A stretch of DNA of 64,000 nucleotides from Thermoplasmata archaeon (GCA_021820525.1 JAKADM010000002.1:186001-250000), one strand, 5' to 3'; numbered from the stretch's first letter, positions 17,698-26,616 are shown. A program made the numbers and translations. The notes: generated by a model not told the origin, from the letters alone.

Positions 17698-18288
17698 ATG
17701 CTCAATCACACTTCCAGATCTATGATTGATGAAGACATTTCTTCCTTTTTTGAATTAATTATGGATCCGGAGGTTCTTTTTGCCAGTGAATATCGTGTAA
17801 AAAGTATAATTAAAATTTCGGACAACCTTTACACCGTTATTTTTCAATGGAAAAAAGGGCTCCAGTGGAAATTCGAAGTGAAATTCAGGCTAAGAAAATT
17901 GATGAACCAGATAATATATGAAAGCACAGAAGATTCAAGGAATTATATGAAACTCTCTTTTTATGTGGAAGGGAAAAGTGAAGGCAAAAGCGAAATCATA
18001 CTGGAAGGCCTTATGGATTCAGGTTTTATGTTGAGTAAGTTCGGACAGGGTGCATTTCAAAATTTCCTTGACGAATTATTAGCCTCAAGTTTATCAAAGG
18101 AGAGAATCAGGGGAGATGGAGCGAAGAAGGAAGAGGGAGAAAAAAATAACTACACGGGGACAGCCCAGTGTCCGCACTGTGCTTTTTTTGAACCCAAGAG
18201 GCTTTTTTGTTATTCTGAATTTAACGAGATCAAAAATATGGAGGAACCTCTCTGTAAAGGGGAGAAATTTAAACAGATAACCCAATGA
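17698..18288 (+). CDS. Unknown cytoplasmic protein with C-terminal Cys motif
   Basis: I do not recognise this 196-residue protein with confidence. The first 140 residues look like an alpha/beta lipid-binding (SRPBCC/START-like) domain: alternating strands VIFQWKKGLQWKFEVKF, YESTEDSR and SEIILEG, followed by a long helix (FGQGAFQNFLDELLASSL). The C-terminal 45 residues hold four cysteines (CPHC, FC, LC) that could bind a metal. There is no signal peptide. A TATA-like tttaagta lies about 29 nt before the ATG. It is divergent from ftsZ and 54 bp before pyrE. Confidence 0.8.
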   Translation: MLNHTSRSMIDEDISSFFELIMDPEVLFASEYRVKSIIKISDNLYTVIFQWKKGLQWKFEVKFRLRKLMNQIIYESTEDSRNYMKLSFYVEGKSEGKSEIILEGLMDSGFMLSKFGQGAFQNFLDELLASSLSKERIRGDGAKKEEGEKNNYTGTAQCPHCAFFEPKRLFCYSEFNEIKNMEEPLCKGEKFKQITQ

Positions 18289-18342
18289 TATGAATTCATT
18301 TTGTATTGTCAATATTAATTAGGCATTCATTGTTAAGGTATT

Positions 18343-18840
18343 ATGCTCAAAGATATGCTGATAGGAGAGAATGCCGTAAAGAGAGGCCATTTTGTTCTGA
18401 CATCGGGAAAGGAGTCAGAATATTATGCAGACATAAAGGATGCCTGCGCCAATCCTGAAATCTTAAAAGAAATAGTGCGGCAAATATCAGAAAAGGTAAA
18501 GGGTGAAGGGGTTGCAGGGGTTGAACTGGGTGCAGTTCCCATAGTCGTTTCAGTTGCATATTCACTGTCAATTCCCTATTTTATCATCAGAAAGGAGGCA
18601 AAGCATGGGATGAAAAAGTTAATCATTGGAAATCTCAGGGAAGGAATGAACGTGGATATCATAGAGGATGTTGTAACGACCGGAGGTTCGGTTTTGAGAG
18701 CAGTAAAACTTCTTAGAGAATCTGGCCTGAAGGTAAGCAGAGTCATAACGGTTATTGACAGGGAAGAGGGAGGAAAAGAACTTCTTGAAAAGGAGGGTGT
18801 TGATCTTATATCCCTTCTTAAAATAAAAGACATCCTTTAG
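18343..18840 (+). CDS. pyrE: Orotate phosphoribosyltransferase
   Basis: It attaches PRPP to orotate to give OMP, which PyrF (encoded about 2 kb away) then decarboxylates. The 165-residue length suits the short archaeal form. The type I PRTase PRPP-binding motif appears as VDIIEDVVTTGGSVL, with the family's N-terminal FVLTSGKESEYYADIKDA and the IIRKEAKHG loop. Its stop overlaps the stop of the convergent eIF6 gene by four bases. Confidence 0.97.
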   Translation: MLKDMLIGENAVKRGHFVLTSGKESEYYADIKDACANPEILKEIVRQISEKVKGEGVAGVELGAVPIVVSVAYSLSIPYFIIRKEAKHGMKKLIIGNLREGMNVDIIEDVVTTGGSVLRAVKLLRESGLKVSRVITVIDREEGGKELLEKEGVDLISLLKIKDIL

Positions 18841-19490
18841 GAAAGAACGTCGTCTATGCTGCCAATTTCAATGGCAGTTGTTTTTTCACCCACAAGAATG
18901 CCCTTTGTGTTTGCAATCAGGCTGGCACCTACCATGGGGCTCCCAAAATTTGCAGTTCCTGCACTCACTGGTACCTTGAATATATCCTTAATTATTTCCA
19001 TATCCTCGTCAGAGACCTCGGGATTAACAATCATTCCCTTGTTTGTTGCTATGCTCCCTGAGCCAACTGTGAGGAAAGATCCCATCCTTCCCTTGACTGT
19101 TTCAACTCCAAGGGCATCCTCTATAAGCTTAACATTTTTGTTGCTGAAATCTTCGTGGACCATTGCGCCGTGATCATTGGCAACAATATCATTTCCGACA
19201 GCATTTATTGTATCCTTCAGGAAAAGTACTCTCCTATCTCCAGGATCAAAATCCAGATCTCTTTTCCCGGCGTTTCCACCTATTATGATCCCATGGGAAT
19301 TCATAACAGAAAAGACACCATACATGCCCGATGGATCCATCCTGCTCTGGTGGACTTCAACGCCCAGAACTTCCCTTAATGCGCCCCTTGATTTATCGTC
19401 AAGGTTCACCGGGACTATGGCCATATCCTCCCATGCTCTGCAATAAAGTCCTATGAATTCACTTTCAAAAAAGGATATTTTTCTAATCAT
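18837..19490 (-). CDS. eif6: Translation initiation factor 6 (aIF6)
   Basis: aIF6 binds the large ribosomal subunit and prevents premature joining with the small subunit. The 217-residue protein is of normal length and shows the pseudo-repeats of the pentein fold: NSHGIIIGGNA, NDHGAMVHEDF, TNKGMIVNPEV and NTKGILVGEKTT. It is the last gene of the S19e-PDCD5-L39e-L31e-eIF6 cluster, with one base between it and L31e. Confidence 0.97.
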   Translation of the reverse strand: MIRKISFFESEFIGLYCRAWEDMAIVPVNLDDKSRGALREVLGVEVHQSRMDPSGMYGVFSVMNSHGIIIGGNAGKRDLDFDPGDRRVLFLKDTINAVGNDIVANDHGAMVHEDFSNKNVKLIEDALGVETVKGRMGSFLTVGSGSIATNKGMIVNPEVSDEDMEIIKDIFKVPVSAGTANFGSPMVGASLIANTKGILVGEKTTAIEIGSIDDVLS

Positions 19491-19491
19491 T

Positions 19492-19761
19492 TTACGGCAT
19501 TAATACTTCGGTTTCACCGTTCTGGAGCTTTAAAACTTTGACCTGAATTGTTCCAGGGATGTGCGACTTTCCTCTTTTCCAGACTTCTTCATTTATTTTT
19601 CCGTCGATCCATACCTGTGAAATCTCTGTCTTTGTAAATCTGGACACATGTTCCCTTATTATTCTTATGGCCGTGTCTGCCCTTCTCTTTTTCGAGCTCC
19701 TTAGAGCCTTGTTCAGAGGTATGTTCATCAATATCTCATTGTTTACTTCATCATCTGCCAT
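19492..19761 (-). CDS. rpl31e: Ribosomal protein L31e
   Basis: The 89-residue basic protein has the L31e landmarks: NIPLNKALRSSKKRRADTAI near the N-terminus, then VSRFTKTEISQVWIDGKINEEVW. It is part of the large subunit near the exit tunnel. It is ten bases after L39e and one base before eIF6, the usual archaeal arrangement. Confidence 0.97.
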   Translation of the reverse strand: MADDEVNNEILMNIPLNKALRSSKKRRADTAIRIIREHVSRFTKTEISQVWIDGKINEEVWKRGKSHIPGTIQVKVLKLQNGETEVLMP

Positions 19762-19770
19762 TTAAATCAC

Positions 19771-19926
19771 CTAAAGTTTAAGGTTGTTTCTTCTCCAGTT
19801 CCTTCTGTTTGGGTTTTGGGAAACCTTCCGGTCTGTCCTCATTATGACCCAGCCAGGCACCCTTCTGTTTTGAACCGTTCTTTTCATCAATCTAATCTTT
19901 CTTCCTGTTTCCTTATTTCTGCTCAT
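19771..19926 (-). CDS. rpl39e: Ribosomal protein L39e (missing from ORF track)
   Basis: This 51-residue gene is below the track's length cut-off. Read on the minus strand from ATG at 19924-19926 to TAG at 19771-19773, it gives a very basic protein beginning [20 protein letters not shown] with the hallmark VPGWVIMRT and [10 protein letters not shown]. These are diagnostic of L39e, a small protein lining the ribosomal exit tunnel. It lies two bases after the PDCD5-like gene and ten before L31e. Confidence 0.97.
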   Translation of the reverse strand: MSRNKETGRKIRLMKRTVQNRRVPGWVIMRTDRKVSQNPNRRNWRRNNLKL

Positions 19927-19928
19927 TT

Positions 19929-20282
19929 TCATCTCCTCTCTATATGTGTTTCTCTTTTGGTTTCTGTCATCCTTGACAGAATCTGCTTAATCTCCTGATC
20001 TGTAATTACCCTGTTTATTCTCCCCATTGTATAGAGCTGAACAAGCTGGTTTTCAACATTGTCAGCTATGTCTGGCCTTACAAGCCTCACATTGGCAAGC
20101 CTTTCTCTGGCCTCAGGATCAAGAATCTGCCTCAATATTTGAAGCTTCCTTGCCCTCTCCGCTTCCTGCTGGGCTCTGGCCTCCTCCTCTTCCATCTGGG
20201 AATCCGACTGAGATCTTTGAAGTTCCTCCATCTTTCTTCGTCTTATCTCCTCAAGTTCTCTGTCCCCATCCACAGGTACCAT
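19929..20282 (-). CDS. PDCD5-like DNA-binding protein
   Basis: The 117-residue protein matches the archaeal PDCD5/TFAR19 family. It has a highly charged helical N-terminus rich in Glu, Arg and Gln, then the compact helical core [20 protein letters not shown]...VENQLVQLY and a basic tail. Eukaryotic homologues are linked to apoptosis and chaperonin function; the archaeal role is unclear though DNA binding is proposed. It sits between S19e and L39e with gaps of a few bases, the conserved archaeal gene order, so a ribosome-associated role is likely. Confidence 0.94.
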   Translation of the reverse strand: MVPVDGDRELEEIRRRKMEELQRSQSDSQMEEEEARAQQEAERARKLQILRQILDPEARERLANVRLVRPDIADNVENQLVQLYTMGRINRVITDQEIKQILSRMTETKRETHIERR

Positions 20283-20287
20283 CTCCC

Positions 20288-20740
20288 TTACAGATACTTT
20301 TTCAGTTCCGGGTTTTCTTCGGCCAGTTTTTCCATGATCTTTTTCGCAGCCTTATCAAGCATTGCCTGACCCTTTGGAGTTACTGATCTTCCCTTCTCTG
20401 TCTTCTTTATAAGCTGGAGTTCCTCAAGCTTATTGAACATGTGTCTAACTATTGACCTGCTACCTGCTGCAGGATGATAGGGCTTTGATCCCCCATCTTT
20501 CCTCCCGCCATATTCTTCACTAAGCCTCTGAATTCCGATGTTTCCTCTGACATACACCTTTCTCAGGGTTGATGCAAGCCTTCTATAATACCAGTCATTT
20601 TGTGTCCATCCCTTCTCCCTGTGGACACCTGATTTTGTATATAGAGTCCACTCTGGAACCTCTATATTTCCCATCTCCTGAAATTGCAGAGTAAGTTCGT
20701 TTACGAGCAGATCTGCAGGCACTTCCTTAACGTTTACCAT
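20288..20740 (-). CDS. rps19e: Ribosomal protein S19e
   Basis: The 150-residue protein is the usual S19e length. It has the winged-helix features WTQNDWYYRRLASTLRKVY, the loop YGGRKDGGSKPYHPAAGSRS (a family signature) and the C-terminal LIKKTEKGRSVTPKGQAMLD. It is the first gene of the five-gene translation cluster on the minus strand. A TATA box (GGTATATAAATGC) lies about 29 nt before the ATG, suggesting a leaderless transcript. Confidence 0.98.
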   Translation of the reverse strand: MVNVKEVPADLLVNELTLQFQEMGNIEVPEWTLYTKSGVHREKGWTQNDWYYRRLASTLRKVYVRGNIGIQRLSEEYGGRKDGGSKPYHPAAGSRSIVRHMFNKLEELQLIKKTEKGRSVTPKGQAMLDKAAKKIMEKLAEENPELKKYL

Positions 20741-20763
20741 TTAATACCACTCAGTCAGAGTGC

Positions 20764-20775
20764 ATTTATATACCA
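20764..20775 (-). promoter_or_regulatory. TATA-box promoter of the S19e-eIF6 operon
   Basis: On the minus strand GGTATATAAATG is centred about 29 nt before the S19e ATG. No other good TATA element is seen in the cluster, so it probably drives all five genes. Confidence 0.6.
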
Positions 20776-20800
20776 TTAATAAATTTTCCTTATTTTTCAA

Positions 20801-22336
20801 TTATTTTTTTTCGGAAAGTAATATAAAACCTATTCTTGTTAGAATTAAACTCAGTACAAGAACCATGCCCAAAAAGACAGATGGAAAATCGATGGGTGAT
20901 ATGGCCAGAAAGGCCCCAATAATATATGAAGCAATGGGGGAAAGGGCACCAGAAAGGGCCGAAATGAAAAAGATCACAAGTATACCGAGTGTGCCTCCAA
21001 AGGAATATATGTTGATGTTGACAGCATCAACGGGAATTTTTGAAATCATAAAATAAATTGTCAATATGGACGAAAATAGAAAGGCAAGGGAAGCATCAAT
21101 TGAGATCAGGATAAGATATGGAAGGTCATTCATATTTACCCCTATCATAATGATGGTAACAGGAATTGCAAAAAAGAGGAAAATTATGAGGGAAGAAATG
21201 GTCTTTGACAGGACCAGATCCCTGTTTGATATTCTCCATATTCTCATGTTAATGAAACTCTTTCCCTCCATAACAAGAGACTGTATTGCATAAAATGATA
21301 CAGAAACAGAAGTGAGAACAAATATGGAAACATAGGTGTAAATTGGAGGGAAACTTCCAAATCTCCTGTTTACAAAAACTTCAAGAAGGGCAGGAAGGCT
21401 GAAAAATACCGGTATGAAAAATGTGGATATGTTGTTGAAATCCCTCGTTGCTATTTTCAGGTCTTTCGAAATCAGGGATAAGATTACTCCTCTGTATTTT
21501 ACACTGCTTGATTTTTTCCTTTTTCCATTTCCTGTGCCATGACCTTCAAAAATATTATCCAATATTTTATTGGAAATAAAATAGGATGCATAAAGGGAAA
21601 TGAGCAGATAAAACAATGTCCATGAGAAAGATGCGACCAGTGAATCAAAATTTATATGGGGTTGAAAGGCTATAAATTTCATATTGAGTACTGGAAATAT
21701 GAAGTCTAAGGGATATTTCAGGGCAAAATCAAATATTCCAATATAGGAGGGGTAAAAAATTGTAAGGTCAAAAAGTATGAATACGGACGTGAGTGAAAAA
21801 AGTTTCAGGGCATTGAGGAAACCTGAACCTATGTTGCCTCCTCTTTTGCTTAATCCAGCAAGAATAGACAGGCTGCTTCCGAAGAGAAACCCAAGAAAAA
21901 TACATGAAAGCCCCCAGATCATTTGAAGGATAAAGGTTTCAAAATTTCTGTTAAAATAGAAATAAAGAACGACTGGCGGAATATCAAGAAAAAGGGTATA
22001 AAAACCTGTGTTAAGGAACCAGCCCAGAGGTAAGGTAAAACCGTTTTGGTTTGGAAATAGAAGTTTTGAGGGCTCAAGTATTCCCTGATTTTTCAATCCC
22101 TGTATCCACGAGAAGCTGCCAAAGGAGTTTATGCCAAATTCATAAAGAAATATGGAGAATGAACTTGCAGAGATGGATGATGGATTGTGCGAAACCGTAC
22201 CAAAGGTAAGAATTATGGAGAAGACAAGAAAAAGTGCACCATAAATAACACCAGATCTTCTAACCATGGCCCTCATATAGGATGTTGAAAAACCTCTCCT
22301 CTCAAATTCTTCGTTAAACCTTTTGGATAATTTCAA
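20801..22336 (-). CDS. ABC transporter permease, about 12 membrane segments
   Basis: The 511-residue protein is an integral membrane protein with many hydrophobic segments (for example 29-50, 110-130, 140-162, 310-330, 370-385 and 460-505) and a long loop near 270-290 with the charged EGHGTGNGKRKKSSS. It follows its likely ATPase partner by 41 bp on the same strand, so the pair forms an ABC transporter. Substrate is unknown. The track's start is TTG; the open frame continues upstream through ...NIEYRYGA without any ATG, so the true N-terminus is uncertain. Confidence 0.85.
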   Translation of the reverse strand: MKLSKRFNEEFERRGFSTSYMRAMVRRSGVIYGALFLVFSIILTFGTVSHNPSSISASSFSIFLYEFGINSFGSFSWIQGLKNQGILEPSKLLFPNQNGFTLPLGWFLNTGFYTLFLDIPPVVLYFYFNRNFETFILQMIWGLSCIFLGFLFGSSLSILAGLSKRGGNIGSGFLNALKLFSLTSVFILFDLTIFYPSYIGIFDFALKYPLDFIFPVLNMKFIAFQPHINFDSLVASFSWTLFYLLISLYASYFISNKILDNIFEGHGTGNGKRKKSSSVKYRGVILSLISKDLKIATRDFNNISTFFIPVFFSLPALLEVFVNRRFGSFPPIYTYVSIFVLTSVSVSFYAIQSLVMEGKSFINMRIWRISNRDLVLSKTISSLIIFLFFAIPVTIIMIGVNMNDLPYLILISIDASLAFLFSSILTIYFMISKIPVDAVNINIYSFGGTLGILVIFFISALSGALSPIASYIIGAFLAISPIDFPSVFLGMVLVLSLILTRIGFILLSEKK

Positions 22337-22377
22337 AGCTCCGTAACGATATTCAATGTTAAGCAGATTTGACCTTT

Positions 22378-23112
22378 CTATGAGTCTTCTGATCGAAATA
22401 GGTAATCACCAACCCTTTTGGCTCTGTCAATTAAATCTCCATTTCCTGTAATATTCAGGAATAGCTTCTCAAGAAAACCGCTTTCCCCATCACCCTGAAG
22501 ATCATCCATATTCCCCTCAAGGACCCTTTTACCCTTATTCAGAATCTGCACCCTCTGGCACACAATTTCAGCTATGTCCAGAAGATGGGTTGAAAATATT
22601 ACGAAGTGCCCTGTGGACGTCATCTCCTTTATAACTTCCTTCACAACAATGATGGATGCAGGGTCAAGACCATTGAGAGATTCATCCAGAATAAGTATTT
22701 GGGGATCAGACGCAAGTGCTGATAATATGGATATTTTCTGTTTTGTTCCAAAGGAGAGTGTGCCTATGGGCTTTCCCATAACTCCTGATATGGAAAGGGC
22801 GTCGGCAATTCTTTCCTTTCTTTTGTAATAATCAGTATCAGAATCCTTTCTGACCTCTGCATAAATATCGCAATATTCGTCGCCGGTTAGTGTTTCATAG
22901 AGTACTGGGACCTCAGGAACATAGGAAATGTCGGTACCACTGAATTTTTTATAGTCTTCCACCTCCTTTCCATCAATCATTATGGATCCTGAATCCATTT
23001 TAACAATTCCGGCCATTATTCTCAGGGCAGTGGTCTTACCTGATCCATTGGGCCCCAGTATGCCCTCCACAACACCCGAATTGAATATTAAGTTTAGATT
23101 ATCAAGAGCCAC
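22378..23112 (-). CDS. ABC transporter ATPase (start codon uncertain)
   Basis: The 244-residue call from GTG has Walker A GPNGSGKTT, a weak signature LSFGTKQK, Walker B ILILDESLNGLD and the H-loop STHLLD, typical of ABC-2-type exporters. It energises the permease downstream. The GTG lies after the expected first strand. The same frame continues upstream as IELNNVSKSYGKT, the classical N-terminus of such ATPases, to an in-frame TAA at 23164-23166, with no ATG, GTG or TTG in between. Either a non-standard start (ATT at 23149-23151, or ACG) is used, or the sequence has an error. Confidence 0.88.
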   Translation of the reverse strand: MALDNLNLIFNSGVVEGILGPNGSGKTTALRIMAGIVKMDSGSIMIDGKEVEDYKKFSGTDISYVPEVPVLYETLTGDEYCDIYAEVRKDSDTDYYKRKERIADALSISGVMGKPIGTLSFGTKQKISILSALASDPQILILDESLNGLDPASIIVVKEVIKEMTSTGHFVIFSTHLLDIAEIVCQRVQILNKGKRVLEGNMDDLQGDGESGFLEKLFLNITGNGDLIDRAKRVGDYLFRSEDS

Positions 23113-23151
23113 GGTTTTTCCATAACTTTTTGATACATTGTTCAGTTCAAT

Positions 23152-23545
23152 TTTTTCCGTATTTTATTAATAGTTTCCATCCTAAAATAGTTTTTATAAT
23201 TAAATAAGGTCATTTAAGCTTCAATGGTGCTATTCAAATAAGGAATTGGATTCTTTTGCTTTCCATTTCTTCTTTTCGTTTATTCATTTTAAAATTTTCT
23301 CCCTATCTCTCTATTTAATGCCATATAAGGTGGACACAGGGGAGCATGAAAGGTAAAGGTTTTTCCAAAATATGAGGATTAAATTGGAATAACTTTATTG
23401 TAAACATTATGGGATTTAAATTCCATACTATTTGATTTTTGTTTAATGTTCCATGTGGATTAAACATTCCATTCTTACATCTGTATATAGGGAAATTTCC
23501 ATCATTTTCCATCTGATGCAATATTGAAAAATAAGTGTGGTGGAA
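23152..23545. other. Intergenic region without recognisable gene
   Basis: This AT-rich stretch separates the ABC ATPase from the VIT1-type transporter gene's stop. The only ORF track entry (68 residues, minus) has low complexity and no recognisable features. It contains scattered copies of GGATTAAA/GGATTTAAA, not regular enough to call a repeat. Promoter elements for the ATPase probably lie at its left end. Confidence 0.4.
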
Positions 23546-24538
23546 TCAGGTTATGTACAGATGGAAATATGTATGGAATAATAATCCAACGCCATAGGTT
23601 GTTGCTGCAGCCAGAAGGGAAAGAATCGCAGCCCTTGAGGACGATTTCAATATGGATGTATTCAGAGCTATGGCTATCAACCCATTGCTTATGGCCTGAA
23701 CAATTGCAACGAGTGCGACTGCAATTATGAGTGACATGAATCCAAGGGGAAAGAGAAAGGGTGTTATGGGAAATATGGCTCCAAAGACATAGGATAAGCC
23801 CGTTGTAAGTGCTGAATCCTTCGATCTTCCCTCCTGTTTTTTTATTTCCCTTTTTGATGCTCCTTCCGTATCATTTTCCAGCAACATCTGCCTTTTTATT
23901 GTGGATATCCTGAACTCGCTTTCAGAGGCTTTGGAAAGATAGGCGCCAAGGGTCATGCTGATGGTTCCACCGATTCCCACAACAAGGCCGCTCATGGCTA
24001 TGATGAAATTATTATCAATGATTGCAGTTAAACCTGCAATGGCGGCAAGCACTTCAACCAGTCCATCGCTCATTCCATAGATGAAGGATTGGATTCTGTC
24101 CAGAAATTCTTCTCTCCTTTCGCTCATATCGCTAAAAAGGCTCTCATGGCTGATTTCATCTTCAATGATACTGGACAGGCCAGATGAAATATCCTTATCT
24201 TTTACCTTTTTCAGAAAATTTCTGTATTTTATTATTCCCTCGACCTCTCCCCTTTCCATAAGGTTTATGGTGAGATTCAGTCCAATGATTCTTGTAAGGA
24301 GAAGAAGAAAGAACAGTTTTACCCTGTATGGTTTAATATGTTCCTTACTTTTTTCTTCAGCATTCATCTTTGAAGCCCAGTAATTTGCGTGGTAATTCTC
24401 AGTCTCAGAGAGTTTTTTCAAGCTCCTGCTTATTTTTTTATTCCTCAATCTTTCACTTAATCTGAGATAAAACTCTCTATCTGTAATCTCATCCCTGTAA
24501 AATTCCCTGATCATATCTTCTTCCTGATTCGCTTCCAT
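23546..24538 (-). CDS. Ferritin-like domain fused to VIT1/CCC1-type metal transporter
   Basis: The ATG at 24536-24538 (MEANQEED) is preferred to the track's 24577, giving about 330 residues. The N-terminal 140 residues are a rubrerythrin-like four-helix domain with possible iron ligands in REFYRDEITDREFY, ETENYHANYW and EDEISHESLF. From about residue 150 the protein is a VIT1/CCC1-family membrane domain (IYGMSDGLVEVLAAIAGLTA...GLVVGIGGTISMTLGAYLS) with about five helices. This matches the MbfA-type architecture, which senses and exports iron or manganese in bacteria. An iron-handling role is inferred. It diverges from the aminotransferase. Confidence 0.9.
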   Translation of the reverse strand: MEANQEEDMIREFYRDEITDREFYLRLSERLRNKKISRSLKKLSETENYHANYWASKMNAEEKSKEHIKPYRVKLFFLLLLTRIIGLNLTINLMERGEVEGIIKYRNFLKKVKDKDISSGLSSIIEDEISHESLFSDMSERREEFLDRIQSFIYGMSDGLVEVLAAIAGLTAIIDNNFIIAMSGLVVGIGGTISMTLGAYLSKASESEFRISTIKRQMLLENDTEGASKREIKKQEGRSKDSALTTGLSYVFGAIFPITPFLFPLGFMSLIIAVALVAIVQAISNGLIAIALNTSILKSSSRAAILSLLAAATTYGVGLLFHTYFHLYIT

Positions 24539-24667
24539 TGGGTATACAATACATTGCTGTAATAAATCTCTATGCATGGGATATATTTACGAGATTCGTA
24601 TTATACTTCCGATTTTCATTGCATAATCTATATATTTACAGAGGTCATATTAAGCCAGGTGGTTTTT

Positions 24668-26029
24668 GTGCAAGAAAGTATTGAAAACAGTTTTAAGAAA
24701 GGAGTAAGTATAAAGGTAACCCCACCGGGTCCAAATGCTAAAAAGATAGTTGAAGATGATACCAGGTATCTTGCCACAAGTACAAAATCCCTCCCAGTGG
24801 TTGCAAGAAGAGCAAGCGGCGTATACATCGAAGATGTTGACGACAATGTGCTCATAGATTTTGCTGCAGGTATAAGTGTAAACAATATGGGTCATATACA
24901 TCCCTATATTACAGAAAAGGTTCAGGAACAGCTCTGGAAGTTGTGGCATTTTGCAGGAACAGATTTCTATTATAAGGAGCAGGTTGATGCTGCAAGGGCA
25001 CTGGAAGAAGTCACACCAGGAAAGTTTGAAAAAAAGGTGTTTTTCACAAACAGTGGAACAGAAAGCAATGAGGCGGCCATAAAGTTTGCAAAGGTAAATA
25101 AGAAGAAGCAGCAGTTCATAAGCTTCATAGGCGGTTTCCATGGTAGATCGCAGGGTTCCCTTTCATTTACGGCATCCAAGGGAATTCAGAAAAAATGGCT
25201 TTTCCCAACCATGCCGGGCGTTGAGCATGTACCTTTTCCAAACCCTTACAGGAACGTATTTGGAATTGATGGCTATGAGCATCCCCAGGAGTTGACCAAT
25301 GCAGTTTTAGACTTTATTGAGAAATATACCTTGAAGATGTACATGCCCCCAGAAAACGTGGCAGCCATAATGGTTGAACCAATTCAGGGAGAGGGCGGAT
25401 ATATTGTGCCACCCATGGACTTCCATAAAAAACTGCTCAAGCTTGCTCATGATAACGATATGCTCTTAATCATGGATGAAGTTCAGGCCGGCTTTGGAAG
25501 GACCGGAAAATGGTTTGCTTCAGAGCATTTTGGTGTCGAGCCTGATATTATACCTCTTGCAAAGGCTATTGCAAATGGTCTCCCAATGGGTGCAGTTGTA
25601 ATAAGGGCAGACATAGATTTCCCTGAGCAGGGATTGCACTCAAATACATATGGAGGAAATGTGCTTGCATCAGTCTCCTGTGTTGCAACAATCGAGGCAA
25701 TGAAGAAGGAGAAGGCCGTGGAGAACTCTGCCAAAGTGGGAAAGCACCTCAGGAAGAGGCTCGAAGAATTAAAGGAAAAATACAACGTGATCGGCGATGT
25801 CAGAGGAATTGGCCTGATGCAGGCTGTGGATTTCGTCAAGGACAGAAGGACAAAGGAGCCAAACGCAAAGTTCAGGGATGCGGTTGAAATGAATGCCTTC
25901 AAGAATGGTGTAATCGTTCTGGGAACAGGAGAGAGCGCCATAAGATTGATTCCACCTCTGATTATTACAGAGGAGCAGATAGATGAGGGTATGGAAGCCT
26001 TCGAGAAGGGAATAAAACAATCAATGTGA
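24668..26029 (+). CDS. Class III aminotransferase (4-aminobutyrate/ornithine type)
   Basis: A PLP enzyme of fold type I. The chosen GTG at 24668 gives 453 residues; the track's longer start adds hydrophobic residues not expected here, and a TATA-like ctatatatttac lies about 36 nt upstream. Motifs include FFTNSGTESNEAAIKFAK (cofactor phosphate), GGFHGRSQGSLSFT, IMDEVQAGFGRTGKWF, and the PLP lysine in PLAKAIANGLPMGAV. Homologues in archaea act as 4-aminobutyrate or ornithine aminotransferases, or as broad amino acid racemases; substrate cannot be assigned. Its end overlaps the convergent Hjc gene by nine bases. Confidence 0.93.
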   Translation: MQESIENSFKKGVSIKVTPPGPNAKKIVEDDTRYLATSTKSLPVVARRASGVYIEDVDDNVLIDFAAGISVNNMGHIHPYITEKVQEQLWKLWHFAGTDFYYKEQVDAARALEEVTPGKFEKKVFFTNSGTESNEAAIKFAKVNKKKQQFISFIGGFHGRSQGSLSFTASKGIQKKWLFPTMPGVEHVPFPNPYRNVFGIDGYEHPQELTNAVLDFIEKYTLKMYMPPENVAAIMVEPIQGEGGYIVPPMDFHKKLLKLAHDNDMLLIMDEVQAGFGRTGKWFASEHFGVEPDIIPLAKAIANGLPMGAVVIRADIDFPEQGLHSNTYGGNVLASVSCVATIEAMKKEKAVENSAKVGKHLRKRLEELKEKYNVIGDVRGIGLMQAVDFVKDRRTKEPNAKFRDAVEMNAFKNGVIVLGTGESAIRLIPPLIITEEQIDEGMEAFEKGIKQSM

Positions 26030-26536
26030 TTCCTTAAGATAGGAAAGAAGATCGTGAAGGGGAAGGCCTGAGTTCCACTTCATGATAAAATTATTATTTT
26101 TGCTAATTTCGATTTCAGGAATGATTGAATAAATGCTTCTGAATCTTCCCTTTGGTTCCGATGGCACCTTAAATATTCTCCACGGGTCTCCCTCGGCATT
26201 TTTAAGCCTGAAACCGTAGGTGAGAAAGAGGCCTGCACTGTTGCATTTTTCAGCCAGTCTCTCGGCCTGTTCCTGATTCTTTCCGGATGATGCTGAAAAG
26301 GCAAGCGTATCATTAATTGAACTCTTAATTTCAATGACAAATGTAATATCAAATCTCACGGCAACAAGGTCAGCGCCCTTTGAACCTGCGGCCCTTGTCA
26401 CATAAAATGGAAATTTTTTAAGATCTTCAAAAGCCTCTTTTCCAAGGTAATCCATCTTCCTTGAAATTCTATCGATCATTTTGGGATTACCGGAAAGTAT
26501 GCCCACAAGTTCCCTTTCATAAATACTTCCGTTCAA
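26021..26536 (-). CDS. hjc: Archaeal Holliday junction resolvase Hjc
   Basis: Hjc cuts four-way DNA junctions in recombination. The restriction-endonuclease-like core is visible as YERELVGIL, PFYVTRAAGSKGADLVAV and VIEIKSS, giving the catalytic E...D...ExK arrangement. At 171 residues it is longer than the usual 120-140, with an insertion of about 15 residues between the first glutamate and the core (DRISRKMDYLGKEAFEDLKK) and an extended C-terminus. It is convergent with the aminotransferase. Confidence 0.92.
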   Translation of the reverse strand: MNGSIYERELVGILSGNPKMIDRISRKMDYLGKEAFEDLKKFPFYVTRAAGSKGADLVAVRFDITFVIEIKSSINDTLAFSASSGKNQEQAERLAEKCNSAGLFLTYGFRLKNAEGDPWRIFKVPSEPKGRFRSIYSIIPEIEISKNNNFIMKWNSGLPLHDLLSYLKESH

Positions 26537-26616
26537 AGTTTCTTCACATTACTTTCCTGTACAAATATTTGCCTGATATTTCAAAAATATGCCATGAATA
26601 GATCCCATTCCTGTTA

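Noticed and set aside
23315-23521. 68-residue ORF in the gap between ABC ATPase and VIT1 gene
   Set aside because: No recognisable motif and biased composition; no promoter or ribosome-binding site.
24650-25141. 163-residue minus-strand ORF over the aminotransferase
   Set aside because: Cysteine-rich by chance in the antisense frame; the plus strand encodes a clear class III aminotransferase.
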